Below are positions 15,497-23,782 of a stretch of DNA of 29,317 nt, in pieces (the first letter of the stretch is position 1; the number at the start of each line of letters is the position of its first letter). Under the pieces are notes generated by a model. The model worked only from the letters and a program-made list of their open reading frames with translations, searched no databases and was not told where the DNA came from. Where the stretch lies: positions 1-29,317 of the forward strand of contig JADFYC010000006.1 in assembly GCA_015233295.1 (NCBI GenBank). Reading direction: 5' to 3'. Made by a program: the position numbers and the translations under genes. This DNA is from Deltaproteobacteria bacterium. GTDB lineage: Bacteria > Desulfobacterota > JADFXK01.

Positions 15497-16630
15497 TCAA
15501 GATGTTTCTTGCTCACTCCCCGCGGAATGAAAAATAAACCGTCTCATGCTGATATTCATGAGTATACCTAAGGAAATCATGGTAGAAATGACCGAGGACC
15601 CACCGTAACTAATGAGCGGAAGTGGAATCCCGACGACCGGTAGTACGCCGGTGACCATCCCCACATTGATCACTATCTCCAGAAAAAGGTAAGACACAAC
15701 CCCAAAGGCCAGCATGTTTCCATATTGATCTCGAGATCTTTGAGCAATATTGAGACCCCAGAGCACCAGAATAAGAAATAGCAGGATCAAAACCAACGAC
15801 CCCATTAATCCCCACTCCTCTGCCAGCACTGAAAAAGCAAAATCGGTGTGTTGTTCGGGCAAGAACTTCAATTGGCTTTGGGTTCCTTTTAGAAAACCTT
15901 TACCCCAAAACTGCCCAGATCCAACTGCAATTTTGGATTGAATGATGTGATATCCAGCGCCCAACGGATCATTGTCGGGAGACATGAAGGTCAGGATTCG
16001 ATTCCTTTGATAATCTTTCATAAAATGCCAGGCCACGGGAGCCGCGGCTATCCCCGAGATAGATATCAAAGCTATTGTTTTCCATTTTATTCGGACATAT
16101 AGAAACATGATGCCCGACAGCAGCACAAGGATAAAGGCGCTGCCCAGATCAGGTTCTTTCAGAATCAAGACTGCCGGCATCAATACCAGGAACGCAGGAG
16201 TAATCAAATCCCTAAGGGAATATCCGTCTTTGATTTCATTCAGGCAAAAATACTTGGCCAAGACCATGATTAAAATTACCTTCATGGACTCTGAAGGTTG
16301 ATAGGAAAAAAAGCCCAAATTGATCCACCGCTGGGAACCTGATATGGCCCGGCCGATGACCAGGACGACAACTAGAAAAAACAAATTAATAAAATATGCC
16401 GGGTAAGCATAGCTCTGAAACTTATGATAGTCAAAACTCAGGCTCGCAATCATGCAGCACAACCCCATAATCACCCAATATATTTGTTTTACATAGATTT
16501 TCTGGCCGGTCCCGCCAAAGGTGGAAAATGTTGCGCTATAAAGATTAAGCACCCCGATAGAGGCGATGATCAAAACCACCATCAACAGGAGCCAATCGAA
16601 GTTATTGATTAGTCTGCGGTCAATCAACAT
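15497..16630 (-). CDS. rodA: RodA, SEDS-family peptidoglycan glycosyltransferase of the elongasome
   Basis: RodA polymerises lipid II into glycan strands together with PBP2 during side-wall growth. The 377-residue protein has about ten hydrophobic helices and the SEDS signatures: FFSYQPSESMK, LKEPDLGSAFILVL (with the catalytic aspartate of the family), and the C-terminal GIPLPLISYGGSSVISTMISLG. I chose the ATG at 16630, preceded by GAGG at 9 bases; a GTG at 16645 in the same frame has no good site. The start overlaps the end of mrdA by 11 bases, so translation is likely coupled to its partner. Confidence 0.95.
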   Translation of the reverse strand: MLIDRRLINNFDWLLLMVVLIIASIGVLNLYSATFSTFGGTGQKIYVKQIYWVIMGLCCMIASLSFDYHKFQSYAYPAYFINLFFLVVVLVIGRAISGSQRWINLGFFSYQPSESMKVILIMVLAKYFCLNEIKDGYSLRDLITPAFLVLMPAVLILKEPDLGSAFILVLLSGIMFLYVRIKWKTIALISISGIAAAPVAWHFMKDYQRNRILTFMSPDNDPLGAGYHIIQSKIAVGSGQFWGKGFLKGTQSQLKFLPEQHTDFAFSVLAEEWGLMGSLVLILLFLILVLWGLNIAQRSRDQYGNMLAFGVVSYLFLEIVINVGMVTGVLPVVGIPLPLISYGGSSVISTMISLGILMNISMRRFIFHSAGSEQETS

Positions 16631-18557
16631 GCGATCTCGCCTCACGGAACTGATTGGCCAGGTCTCCGGGATCTTCGGTATAGTTTTTGAGCAACGTCTG
16701 CAAGGTCTGATCCCATTCCTTGGAATTATTCTTCAAAGCCAAAAAAGCCTCGATCACCCGTTTAGCTATTGGTCCGGCGGTACTGCCTCCATGTCCGGCG
16801 TGTTCCATCAGAACGGAAACGGCGATTTCCGGGCTGTCATAAGGCGCAAAAGCGACAAACCAGGCATGATCACGGTATTTATAGGGCAACTGCTGTAGCT
16901 TCAGTCTGGTTTTCCCTATCTTGATCACCTGCGCCGTTCCAGTCTTACCGGCCACCTTTATCCCTGGTATTTTGGCTCGTGTCCCGGTCCCACCTTCCAC
17001 CACCCACAGCAGGCCATTCCGCACCGCTTCGATGTGTCGAGGTGACGCATCTATGTGACGAAGCACCTCTGGAGCTACCTTGGTCACCCCGCCACCGCCG
17101 ACTTTCTCAATCTGAGCCACCACTGTTGGTTTATAAATGATGCCCTTGTTGGCCATGGCCGAGATAACTTGAGCCATTTGCAAAGGGGTGGCCAGATCAA
17201 AACCCTGGCCGATGGCCACCGGCAACGTTTCTCCCTTCTGCCAGGATTCTTTGAACCGGCGAAGCTTCCATTCTCTGTCCGGGACAAGGCCCGGCTTTTC
17301 GTTGGCCAGGTTAATGCCCGTAACCTGACCTAGCCCCAGGTCCCTGGCGTAAGTGGCTATGTTATCCACGCCGAGCTTCTGGCCGACTTTATAAAAATAG
17401 ACATCACAGGAATCGACTATGGCCCGGTGGAGGTTGATGCTGCCATGGCCGCCCTTTCTCCAACATCGATACACGCCATTGCCTAAAGCATATGAACCGG
17501 AACAGCTCAACCTGGTATCGGGTGTAATTACACCTTTTTCCAAGCCGGCGATGGCGGTAATAATTTTGAAAGTGGACCCTGGCGGATATTGGCCTTGAAT
17601 GGCCCGATTCTCTAGGGGATGATCGGATCGATTAACCAAATCTTTCCATTCACCAGAAGTCAATCCTCGGACAAAGACATTTTGATCGAACGCCGGCGAG
17701 CTGGCCATAGCCAGAATGGATCCATTGCGCGGGTCCATGGCGACGATAGCTCCGGCATTGCCCCGCAGAGCCTCCTCGGCCACCATTTGAAGGCGAATAT
17801 CAATGGTCAGATACAGGTTGCTCCCTGGAGTAGGATCTTGGTGACTTAGCTCTTTTAGTTCCCGGCCCGCCGCATCCACCTCTATCTGGCGCTGTCCCCT
17901 CTGCCCGTTCAAGGAGACTTGCCATTCTTTTTCGATGCCGGACTTTCCAACCTGGTCACCCGGCTTATTAATCGTATATCGACCGCTTTTAAGCTGGGGG
18001 AGGGTGATTTCGCCCAAGTACCCGATCATGTGTGAGGCGGCGCTCTTAAGAACGTAGTTTCGCCGCGGCTCAATTTCAATGGAGACACCGGGTAGAATCA
18101 GTTTGTTCGTTTCTATTTTAGCCAATTCATCCCATTGGATATCGCTTTTGATCCGATAAGACTTAAACGGCACGTTCCGGGCTTTGTTAATGCGTTCCTC
18201 TAAAAGCGTGGCAGGCGTGTCGAGAATTTTTGACAAATTTGCGACCAGGGCATCCGGATCCGGCACGTCTTCTAAGGTCACGGCGAGATTGTAAGAAGGT
18301 CGGTTGTCGGCCAATAAGATTCCATTACGATCCAGGATCAGCCCGCGCGCCGGCAACACGTCAAGAAACCTGACCCGATTATTCTCTGACAGGTGCTTGT
18401 ATTCCTGTCCCTTAATGATCTGGAGATACCACAAATGGACCAGAAGCAAAAGGACAACCACGGCCATAGATATGGCGAAAATGGAAATCCGGAGACGATG
18501 TTCTTCGGGATCATAGGTATCCAATAGATCGCTATGCTTCAAAGAATTCACCCCCAA
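16620..18557 (-). CDS. mrdA: Penicillin-binding protein 2, elongasome transpeptidase
   Basis: PBP2 crosslinks peptidoglycan in the periplasm during cell elongation. The 645-residue protein has a single membrane helix (about 25-47), a pedestal domain, and the transpeptidase domain with STFK at 328-331 (Ser328 acylated), SCD at 383-385 as the SxN-equivalent motif typical of PBP2, and KTGTAQ at 538-543. The start is uncertain: TTG 18557, GTG 18551 and TTG 18542 are in frame; the GGGGGTGA just upstream suits the last one best. A four-codon ATG frame overlaps these starts. The gene is between mreD and rodA, as in other elongasome clusters. Confidence 0.96.
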   Translation of the reverse strand: MGVNSLKHSDLLDTYDPEEHRLRISIFAISMAVVVLLLLVHLWYLQIIKGQEYKHLSENNRVRFLDVLPARGLILDRNGILLADNRPSYNLAVTLEDVPDPDALVANLSKILDTPATLLEERINKARNVPFKSYRIKSDIQWDELAKIETNKLILPGVSIEIEPRRNYVLKSAASHMIGYLGEITLPQLKSGRYTINKPGDQVGKSGIEKEWQVSLNGQRGQRQIEVDAAGRELKELSHQDPTPGSNLYLTIDIRLQMVAEEALRGNAGAIVAMDPRNGSILAMASSPAFDQNVFVRGLTSGEWKDLVNRSDHPLENRAIQGQYPPGSTFKIITAIAGLEKGVITPDTRLSCSGSYALGNGVYRCWRKGGHGSINLHRAIVDSCDVYFYKVGQKLGVDNIATYARDLGLGQVTGINLANEKPGLVPDREWKLRRFKESWQKGETLPVAIGQGFDLATPLQMAQVISAMANKGIIYKPTVVAQIEKVGGGGVTKVAPEVLRHIDASPRHIEAVRNGLLWVVEGGTGTRAKIPGIKVAGKTGTAQVIKIGKTRLKLQQLPYKYRDHAWFVAFAPYDSPEIAVSVLMEHAGHGGSTAGPIAKRVIEAFLALKNNSKEWDQTLQTLLKNYTEDPGDLANQFREARSHVD

Positions 18558-18601
18558 GACATAGGCAAGGTCGGCCGATAATTGATGAAATTGGGGTCAG
18601 G

Positions 18602-19123
18602 TTATCCACTCTGCTCGGCGTGAGGTGTTTTCTGCAGCAGCCGACTTTGGTATTGATCAAATTTGGCAAAAATATAGAAAATGACGGGGCTGGCCAGGGC
18701 CCCCGTGACAGCCTGAAACAACGAGAACCTCAAAAAAGGCAGGACCTGAATACTATCCGAAGTGAACACAACCAAACCGCCCAACAAAACGAATCCTTTT
18801 ACAATACTTGAGAGGAACACGATAAAAGCCTGGTAGAAAGCCATTCTGATATTAAAATGGATCCAAAGTTGATAGGTGATGATGAATACCACATAATATA
18901 TGGTCATGTAGAGTCCCAGGAATTCTCCTGACAACATATCCACCAAGAACCCCATTATGACACTGATCAACAGGCCCGGCAGATAAGTTTGTGAAAACCC
19001 GAGATAAATGACAAAAACATTGACCAAATCAAGGTATTCAGCGTAAGGCAACCCAGCCAAAATGGCCGTTTGACTAACCAGCACGGCCAGTCCGAAGAAG
19101 AAAAAGACCAGGAATGATTTCAT
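18602..19123 (-). CDS. mreD: Rod shape-determining protein MreD
   Basis: MreD is an integral membrane protein that works with MreC to tie cytoplasmic MreB to the wall-synthesis complex. The 173-residue product has five to six hydrophobic helices (for example about 3-22, 30-45, 48-66, 70-90, 100-125 and 133-155) and the family patterns GLPYAEYLDLVNVFVIYLGF and GFLVDMLSGEFLGLY. It overlaps mreC by 4 bases (ATGA). Confidence 0.9.
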   Translation of the reverse strand: MKSFLVFFFFGLAVLVSQTAILAGLPYAEYLDLVNVFVIYLGFSQTYLPGLLISVIMGFLVDMLSGEFLGLYMTIYYVVFIITYQLWIHFNIRMAFYQAFIVFLSSIVKGFVLLGGLVVFTSDSIQVLPFLRFSLFQAVTGALASPVIFYIFAKFDQYQSRLLQKTPHAEQSG

Positions 19124-19968
19124 TTTCCGCCCGAAGATTCATAAAAATCAGGTTGAGCGGATCTAAGAACAACCATGACCATCTCCAGACGAGTAAAATC
19201 CACCCCCGGTTCGACTTCCACTTCCTGGAAAATTCCAGTCTTCGCCGGCCAGGTTCTAATTACTCGGCCAATTAAAATGCCACTGGGGAAGATGCCGCAT
19301 TGTCCGGAAGTAATAATATTGTCACCGGAGACGACTTGATTCTTTCGTAAAATGTATTTAAGGCGACAGGTAGTTTCCGATTGGCCAACCAAGATGCCTT
19401 TGGTTCTGGTACTTTGAATAACGGCGTCGACTGAGCTGTTATGATCGATAATCAACAGTACCTTAGAATAGTGAGACGAGGTACTGATCACTCGCCCTAC
19501 CAGTCCTCGATGAGTGATCACAGGCAAATTAGTTTCCATGCCGTCTCTTGAGCCGCGATCGATAATCACCGTTTTATACCAGGCCGAGGAGTCCCGGCCC
19601 ACAATTTTGGCCCCGACCATGTCAAAGCTGGAGTTGTTCTTAAAGTGAAGAAGGTCTCTCAGACGCTGGGTGGTTAAGGCGTCCTCTCGAAACCGGTCAT
19701 TCTCAAATCTAAGTCGGTCAATTTCGTCTTTCAATAACTCATTTTCCCGGCGCACATCTAATAGGTTCAGATAATCCTTGAGAAAACCGGCGAGGGATTT
19801 CTGGGAGGAGGCAATTGATTTCTGGACCGGGCCGATGAGCTCGACAAAAAACTTCTCAACGGGACTAAAACTCTTTTGTCGACCGAAATCAAAAGAGATT
19901 ATAGTCAGTATGGCGACAGCCACCAGGCCAGTGATAATTGGCGCTTGAAATCTATTGAAAAACGACAC
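19120..19968 (-). CDS. mreC: Rod shape-determining protein MreC
   Basis: MreC is a bitopic periplasmic scaffold of the elongasome that contacts PBP2. The 282-residue protein has one N-terminal membrane helix (about 10-26), a coiled coil (about 68-112, NLLDVRRENELLKDEIDRLRFE region), and the beta-domain core with GAKIVGRDSSAWYKTVIIDRGSRDG and GLVGRV. The start is GTG at 19968 with GAGG upstream. It is separated from mreB by 130 bases in which I see no gene. Confidence 0.95.
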   Translation of the reverse strand: MSFFNRFQAPIITGLVAVAILTIISFDFGRQKSFSPVEKFFVELIGPVQKSIASSQKSLAGFLKDYLNLLDVRRENELLKDEIDRLRFENDRFREDALTTQRLRDLLHFKNNSSFDMVGAKIVGRDSSAWYKTVIIDRGSRDGMETNLPVITHRGLVGRVISTSSHYSKVLLIIDHNSSVDAVIQSTRTKGILVGQSETTCRLKYILRKNQVVSGDNIITSGQCGIFPSGILIGRVIRTWPAKTGIFQEVEVEPGVDFTRLEMVMVVLRSAQPDFYESSGGK

Positions 19969-20098
19969 TAGTCCTCAAGGTGCTTAAGGCATGGATGGGG
20001 GTTAGAATTTTGCCGATAACTGGAGCGATTGTTCTGCCCCTAATCTGGATATGGATTAAGCGGGTGAATAGGGTGGCCGCTGTTTCGGGACGAAATGC

Positions 20099-21142
20099 CT
20101 ATTTGATCATGACCTCCTTTAGGATGGCCATACTATCTAATGCCTTGCCTGAGCCTAAGACTACCGTGGAAAGCGGATCTTCAGTAATCGTGATAGGCAA
20201 GTTGGTCTCCTCACGTAACAACTTATCCAGGTTCTTAAGCAACGCTCCACCGCCAGTCAGGAAGATGCCGCGGTCCACGATGTCGGCGGCCAGCTCAGGA
20301 GGTGTTTGTTCCAACGCCACCCGCACGGTTTCGACAATGGCGTCAATCTGTTCGATGATGGCTTTGCGCACTTCTTCCGAGTCGATAGCCAGTATCTTGG
20401 GGATTCCCGAGACCAGGTCGCGGCCCTTCACTTCAATGGTTTGGACTCGTTCCTCAGGATAAGCCGTGCCAATGGTGGTCTTAATGATCTCAGCCGTCCG
20501 CTCGCCAATCAGAAGATTATATTTCCTTTTGATGTGTTGCAAGATGGATTCGTCCATCTTGTCGCCACCTACTCTGACTGATTTACTATAGACGATCCCG
20601 GCCAGGGAAATGACCGCCACCTCGGTTGTGCCGCCACCTATGTCCACGACCATGTTGCTGATAGGCTCGGTTATGGGTAGCCCGGCCCCAATCGCGGCCG
20701 CCATCGGCTCTTCAATCAGGAAGACCTCTCTAGCCCCGGCAGATTCCGCAGATTCCCTGACCGCTCTTTTTTCAACCTGAGTAATCCCGGAAGGGACACA
20801 GACGATGATTCTGGGGCGGACTAAATTACGGCGGTTATGGACCTTCCGAATAAAATGTCTCAGCATGGCCTCGGTGACCTCAAAATCAGCAATTACCCCG
20901 TCTTTCATCGGTCTGATGGCCACGATATTGCCAGGTGTCCGGCCAAGCATCATTTTGGCTTCTTTTCCCACAGCTAAGACCTTGTTACCGCCGCTACGGC
21001 CATTTTTTCGGACAGCAACAACCGATGGTTCGCTCAGTACGATCCCTTTCCCTTTGACATAAACTAATGTATTTGCCGTTCCCAAGTCAATTGCCAGATC
21101 GTTTGAAAAAAGACCCAGTATAGGATCTAAAATCATTTCCAT
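20099..21142 (-). CDS. mreB: Rod shape-determining protein MreB, bacterial actin
   Basis: MreB forms ATP-dependent filaments under the membrane that orient side-wall synthesis. The 347-residue protein shows actin-fold phosphate loops DLGTANTLVYVKGKGIVL (about 19-36) and VVDIGGGTTEVAVISL, the adenosine motif FLTGGGALLKNLDKLL, and the standard PRIIVCVPSGITQVEKRAV segment. AAGGAGAGA precedes the ATG. It is the first gene of the minus-strand shape cluster and is transcribed away from rpmH. Confidence 0.98.
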   Translation of the reverse strand: MEMILDPILGLFSNDLAIDLGTANTLVYVKGKGIVLSEPSVVAVRKNGRSGGNKVLAVGKEAKMMLGRTPGNIVAIRPMKDGVIADFEVTEAMLRHFIRKVHNRRNLVRPRIIVCVPSGITQVEKRAVRESAESAGAREVFLIEEPMAAAIGAGLPITEPISNMVVDIGGGTTEVAVISLAGIVYSKSVRVGGDKMDESILQHIKRKYNLLIGERTAEIIKTTIGTAYPEERVQTIEVKGRDLVSGIPKILAIDSEEVRKAIIEQIDAIVETVRVALEQTPPELAADIVDRGIFLTGGGALLKNLDKLLREETNLPITITEDPLSTVVLGSGKALDSMAILKEVMIK

Positions 21143-21186
21143 TCTCTCCTTATCAATAAAAAGTGCCTACTGAAATTCAGCAAAAG

Positions 21187-21215
21187 TCATTAACAGAAAA
21201 AAATGACCCTGTCGA
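21187..21215 (-). promoter_or_regulatory. Promoter candidate of mreB
   Basis: On the minus strand TCGACA (21210-21215) and TAATGA (21187-21192) are spaced by 17 bases. The -10 resembles that of the atp promoter candidate (TAATGG). The expected leader is about 40 bases and ends in a strong AAGGAG site. Confidence 0.4.
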
Positions 21216-21263
21216 GAGAATTCATTCAACCAGCTCTTAATTTAAACAGAATCAATTATATGC

Positions 21264-21292
21264 TTGACAAAGGACTGATCTTATGGTTAACA
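21264..21292 (+). promoter_or_regulatory. Promoter candidate of the rpmH-rnpA-yidDC block
   Basis: A perfect TTGACA (21264-21269) is spaced by 17 bases from TTAACA (21287-21292). The rpmH start codon is 31 bases past the -10. An AT-rich stretch (TTAATTTAAACAGAATCAAT) upstream could act as an UP element. Confidence 0.5.
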
Positions 21293-21323
21293 GAGCCAAC
21301 TTCTTCAGCAAAGGATAAATAAC

Positions 21324-21458
21324 ATGAAAAGAACATATCAGCCGCACAATTTACGAAGGAAGAGAACCCACGGTTTTCTTAAGCGCATGAGCGCTAAGGG
21401 CGGACGCTTGGTCATCGCAAACAGACGCGCCAAGGGCCGAAAGCGCCTGGCCGCCTAG
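21324..21458 (+). CDS. rpmH: 50S ribosomal protein L34
   Basis: The 44-residue, strongly basic protein begins MKRTYQPHNLRRKRTHGF and ends GRKRLAA, an unmistakable L34 sequence of normal length. It is a structural part of the large ribosomal subunit. AAGGATAAATAAC precedes the ATG. It starts the plus-strand block and lies 22 bases upstream of rnpA, the universal bacterial pairing. It is divergent from mreB; dnaA, its common neighbour in other bacteria, is not here. Confidence 0.99.
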   Translation: MKRTYQPHNLRRKRTHGFLKRMSAKGGRLVIANRRAKGRKRLAA

Positions 21459-21480
21459 TCTGGATCAACATTGGGGCTAA

Positions 21481-21882
21481 GTGCCTAACTGGCTGGTTCG
21501 CGTAAAGCTTTTGAAAAGAGAAAAACTAAAACCAAACGGGCTGTCCCGGTCACTCCGCATCCGGAATAAAAAGGATCATGAAGCCAACAGATTACGTGGG
21601 CGAAAGATCCATACAGAGCATTTTATCATTAAGTATAGCAACAACGATGTCGGTGTGACCAGAATTGGCCTGGGAGTTTCCCGACGGGTGGGGAATGCCG
21701 TTGTTAGAAACCGGATAAGGCGCCTCATTCGAGAGTTCTTTCGGCAAAACAGAGAAGCTTTTCCCCAGGGCATTGACCTCGTAGTCATCGCCAAACCCGT
21801 CTGCCGAGATCTCTCCTTTCATCAGGTGTCTGATGAGTTCAAAAACGTTATCCGGGGAGTGGACAGAACTAACCCCGGCTAA
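21481..21882 (+). CDS. rnpA: Ribonuclease P protein component
   Basis: RnpA is the protein cofactor of RNase P, which matures tRNA 5' ends. The 133-residue frame contains the family core from about residue 22: LRIRNKKDHEANRLRGRKIH, GLGVSRRVGNAVVRNRIRRL with the RNR motif at 76-78, and IDLVVIAKP. The frame starts with GTG at 21481 and has about 20 N-terminal residues more than most relatives. I see no better in-frame start, so the true N-terminus is unsure. It overlaps yidD by 50 bases. Confidence 0.95.
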   Translation: MPNWLVRVKLLKREKLKPNGLSRSLRIRNKKDHEANRLRGRKIHTEHFIIKYSNNDVGVTRIGLGVSRRVGNAVVRNRIRRLIREFFRQNREAFPQGIDLVVIAKPVCRDLSFHQVSDEFKNVIRGVDRTNPG

Positions 21883-22084
21883 GCTTACGCTGAAACTAAT
21901 CCGCGCGTACCAATATGTTATTTCGCCGCTATTGCCCCCCACATGCCGGTTTTATCCCACCTGCTCAGAATATTCCTACCAGGCTGTGGAGAAATATGGC
22001 CTGATACGAGGGTGTTGTCTCACGCTCTGGAGGCTTTTGAGATGCCACCCATTCCATCCCGGCGGTTATGACCCTTTAAGATAA
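21833..22084 (+). CDS. yidD: Membrane protein insertion efficiency factor YidD
   Basis: YidD is a small membrane-associated protein that supports YidC-dependent insertion. The core is complete: LIRAYQYVISPLLPPTCRFYPTCSEYSYQAVEKYG and RLLRCHPFHPGGYDPL are family signatures, including the conserved cysteines. The ATG at 21833 has AGGTG 4 bases upstream and gives 83 residues, with the first 18 encoded inside the end of rnpA. A later non-ATG start is possible. yidC follows after 18 bases. Confidence 0.93.
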   Translation: MSSKTLSGEWTELTPAKLTLKLIRAYQYVISPLLPPTCRFYPTCSEYSYQAVEKYGLIRGCCLTLWRLLRCHPFHPGGYDPLR

Positions 22085-22102
22085 CCCAGGTCAGGAGTCT
22101 CA

Positions 22103-23767
22103 ATGGAAAGAAATGCGCTATTGGCATTTGTTTGCTCTATGATTATTCTCTTTGTGTATCTGCAGTTTGTGTCTCCCCTTGTCAGACCGATTCCTCCGGC
22201 CGGGGGCCTCAATCAGCCCGAGAAACAGACGGAAAAAAAGGAAGCCAAGGGACCACAGGCCGAATCAACTAGTCCCGCGGCGACTCAGCCTCAGATCAAA
22301 TCGTCGTCTATTGAAGCACCTTCTTCATCTAAAGAGCCCCGCCGCATTACGGTTGAAAACGACCTGTTCCAGGCGGTATTCACTGAAGCCGGGGCCCGAC
22401 TGGTGAGCTTCCAGTTGAAGAAATATCGCAAAACGGTGGCTCCTGACTCACCGCCGATGGAAATGATAAACGAAAAAGCGCCGGATCGCACACCGCTGGG
22501 CCTTGAGTTAGCCAATAAATCAATCCCGGATCTGGACCAAGCCTTATTCACTGCGGACAAAGATAAGCTATCGCTCGGAGGCCACCAAAACACCGGGGCC
22601 GTTGCTTTTAGCCTGATCACTCCTTCCGGGATTACCATCAAGAAAGTCTTCGAGTTCAAATCTGATTCTTATCTCTTTGATTTGTCTGTAACCATAGAAA
22701 ACAACACAAATAAGAACATAGATGACAACTTAATTTTAAACGTTATCTCCGGACCTTTTGAGACTACCGGAAATCAATATGGGTTCACCGGATTGGGGGC
22801 GTTAATTGACCGCCATCTCGACGAGGAGGAATTGGGCGATCTGGGTAAGGGCCTAAAAAAAACCGGGATTATTGGTTGGCTCGGTTATGAAAATCCCTTC
22901 TTCATTTCCGCCATCATTCCCAAACAATCAATTGAGGCCACCGTCCAGGCCGGTCTTCTAGATAAAAAGGTGGTCAAGGCCTCATTTATTGGTCCCGCTG
23001 TTCAGATAAAGCCGCAAGAAAAGCATACTTTCAATTATTTACTTTACTTTGGCCCCAAGAATCTGGCTATCCTAAAAAGTCTTAACATCTCTCTTGATCG
23101 GGCGATTGATTTCGGCTGGTTTGACATCATCGCCAAGCCTTTCTTGTATCTCTTTGATTATTCCTATAAAGTCGTTCACAATTACGGCGTATCCATTATT
23201 TTCATCACTATCTTGGTCAAAATAGTCTTCTGGCCGTTGACTCACAAAAGTTATAAATCGATGAACGACATGAAGAAAATCCAACCAATGATCACTAAAT
23301 TGAGGGAGAAATTCAAGGATGACAAAACCAAGTTAAATCAAGAGCTGATGAGTTTGTATAAGACTTACAAAGTTAACCCGTTTGGCGGCTGCTTGCCCAT
23401 GCTTATCCAACTGCCCGTTTTTATCGCCCTCTACCGGCTACTTGGGGGGGCTATCGAACTTCGGCATGCACCTTTTTGTCTCTGGATAAACGACCTGTCC
23501 GCTCCTGATCGCCTCCACATCGGTTTCGACATTCCCTTTGTCGGCGGGATACCTGTCCTAACCCTCCTTATGGGCGCATCTATGTTTCTTCAGCAGAAGA
23601 TGACCCCTGCCCCAGGCGACCCCACCCAAGCCAAAGTGATGATGGCATTGCCCATCGTATTCACCTTCATGTTCATCAACTTCCCATCTGGGCTGGTTCT
23701 CTACTGGCTGGTGAATAATCTCATTTCCATTGGGCAGCAGGCCTACATCAATCGTAACCTCTCCTGA
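22103..23767 (+). CDS. yidC: Membrane protein insertase YidC
   Basis: YidC inserts and folds inner-membrane proteins, alone or with Sec. The 554-residue protein has the Gram-negative layout: an N-terminal membrane anchor (about 5-23), a low-complexity linker rich in P, Q, E, K and S (about 33-78), the large periplasmic P1 domain (about 80-335), and the conserved insertase core with five helices (about 350-550), including VKIVFWPLTHKSYKSM, VNPFGGCLPMLIQLPVFIALYRLL and FPSGLVLYWLVNNL. Length is standard. CAGGAG precedes the ATG. Confidence 0.98.
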   Translation: MERNALLAFVCSMIILFVYLQFVSPLVRPIPPAGGLNQPEKQTEKKEAKGPQAESTSPAATQPQIKSSSIEAPSSSKEPRRITVENDLFQAVFTEAGARLVSFQLKKYRKTVAPDSPPMEMINEKAPDRTPLGLELANKSIPDLDQALFTADKDKLSLGGHQNTGAVAFSLITPSGITIKKVFEFKSDSYLFDLSVTIENNTNKNIDDNLILNVISGPFETTGNQYGFTGLGALIDRHLDEEELGDLGKGLKKTGIIGWLGYENPFFISAIIPKQSIEATVQAGLLDKKVVKASFIGPAVQIKPQEKHTFNYLLYFGPKNLAILKSLNISLDRAIDFGWFDIIAKPFLYLFDYSYKVVHNYGVSIIFITILVKIVFWPLTHKSYKSMNDMKKIQPMITKLREKFKDDKTKLNQELMSLYKTYKVNPFGGCLPMLIQLPVFIALYRLLGGAIELRHAPFCLWINDLSAPDRLHIGFDIPFVGGIPVLTLLMGASMFLQQKMTPAPGDPTQAKVMMALPIVFTFMFINFPSGLVLYWLVNNLISIGQQAYINRNLS

Positions 23768-23782
23768 TTACCGGAGGAAACT

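Noticed and set aside
18602..18610. Single DnaA-box-like TTATCCACT
   Set aside because: Isolated, inside the end of mreD, with one mismatch; no cluster.
21143..21323. Replication origin between mreB and rpmH
   Set aside because: AT-rich, but no TTATNCACA boxes or clear AT-rich 13-mers, and no dnaA nearby.
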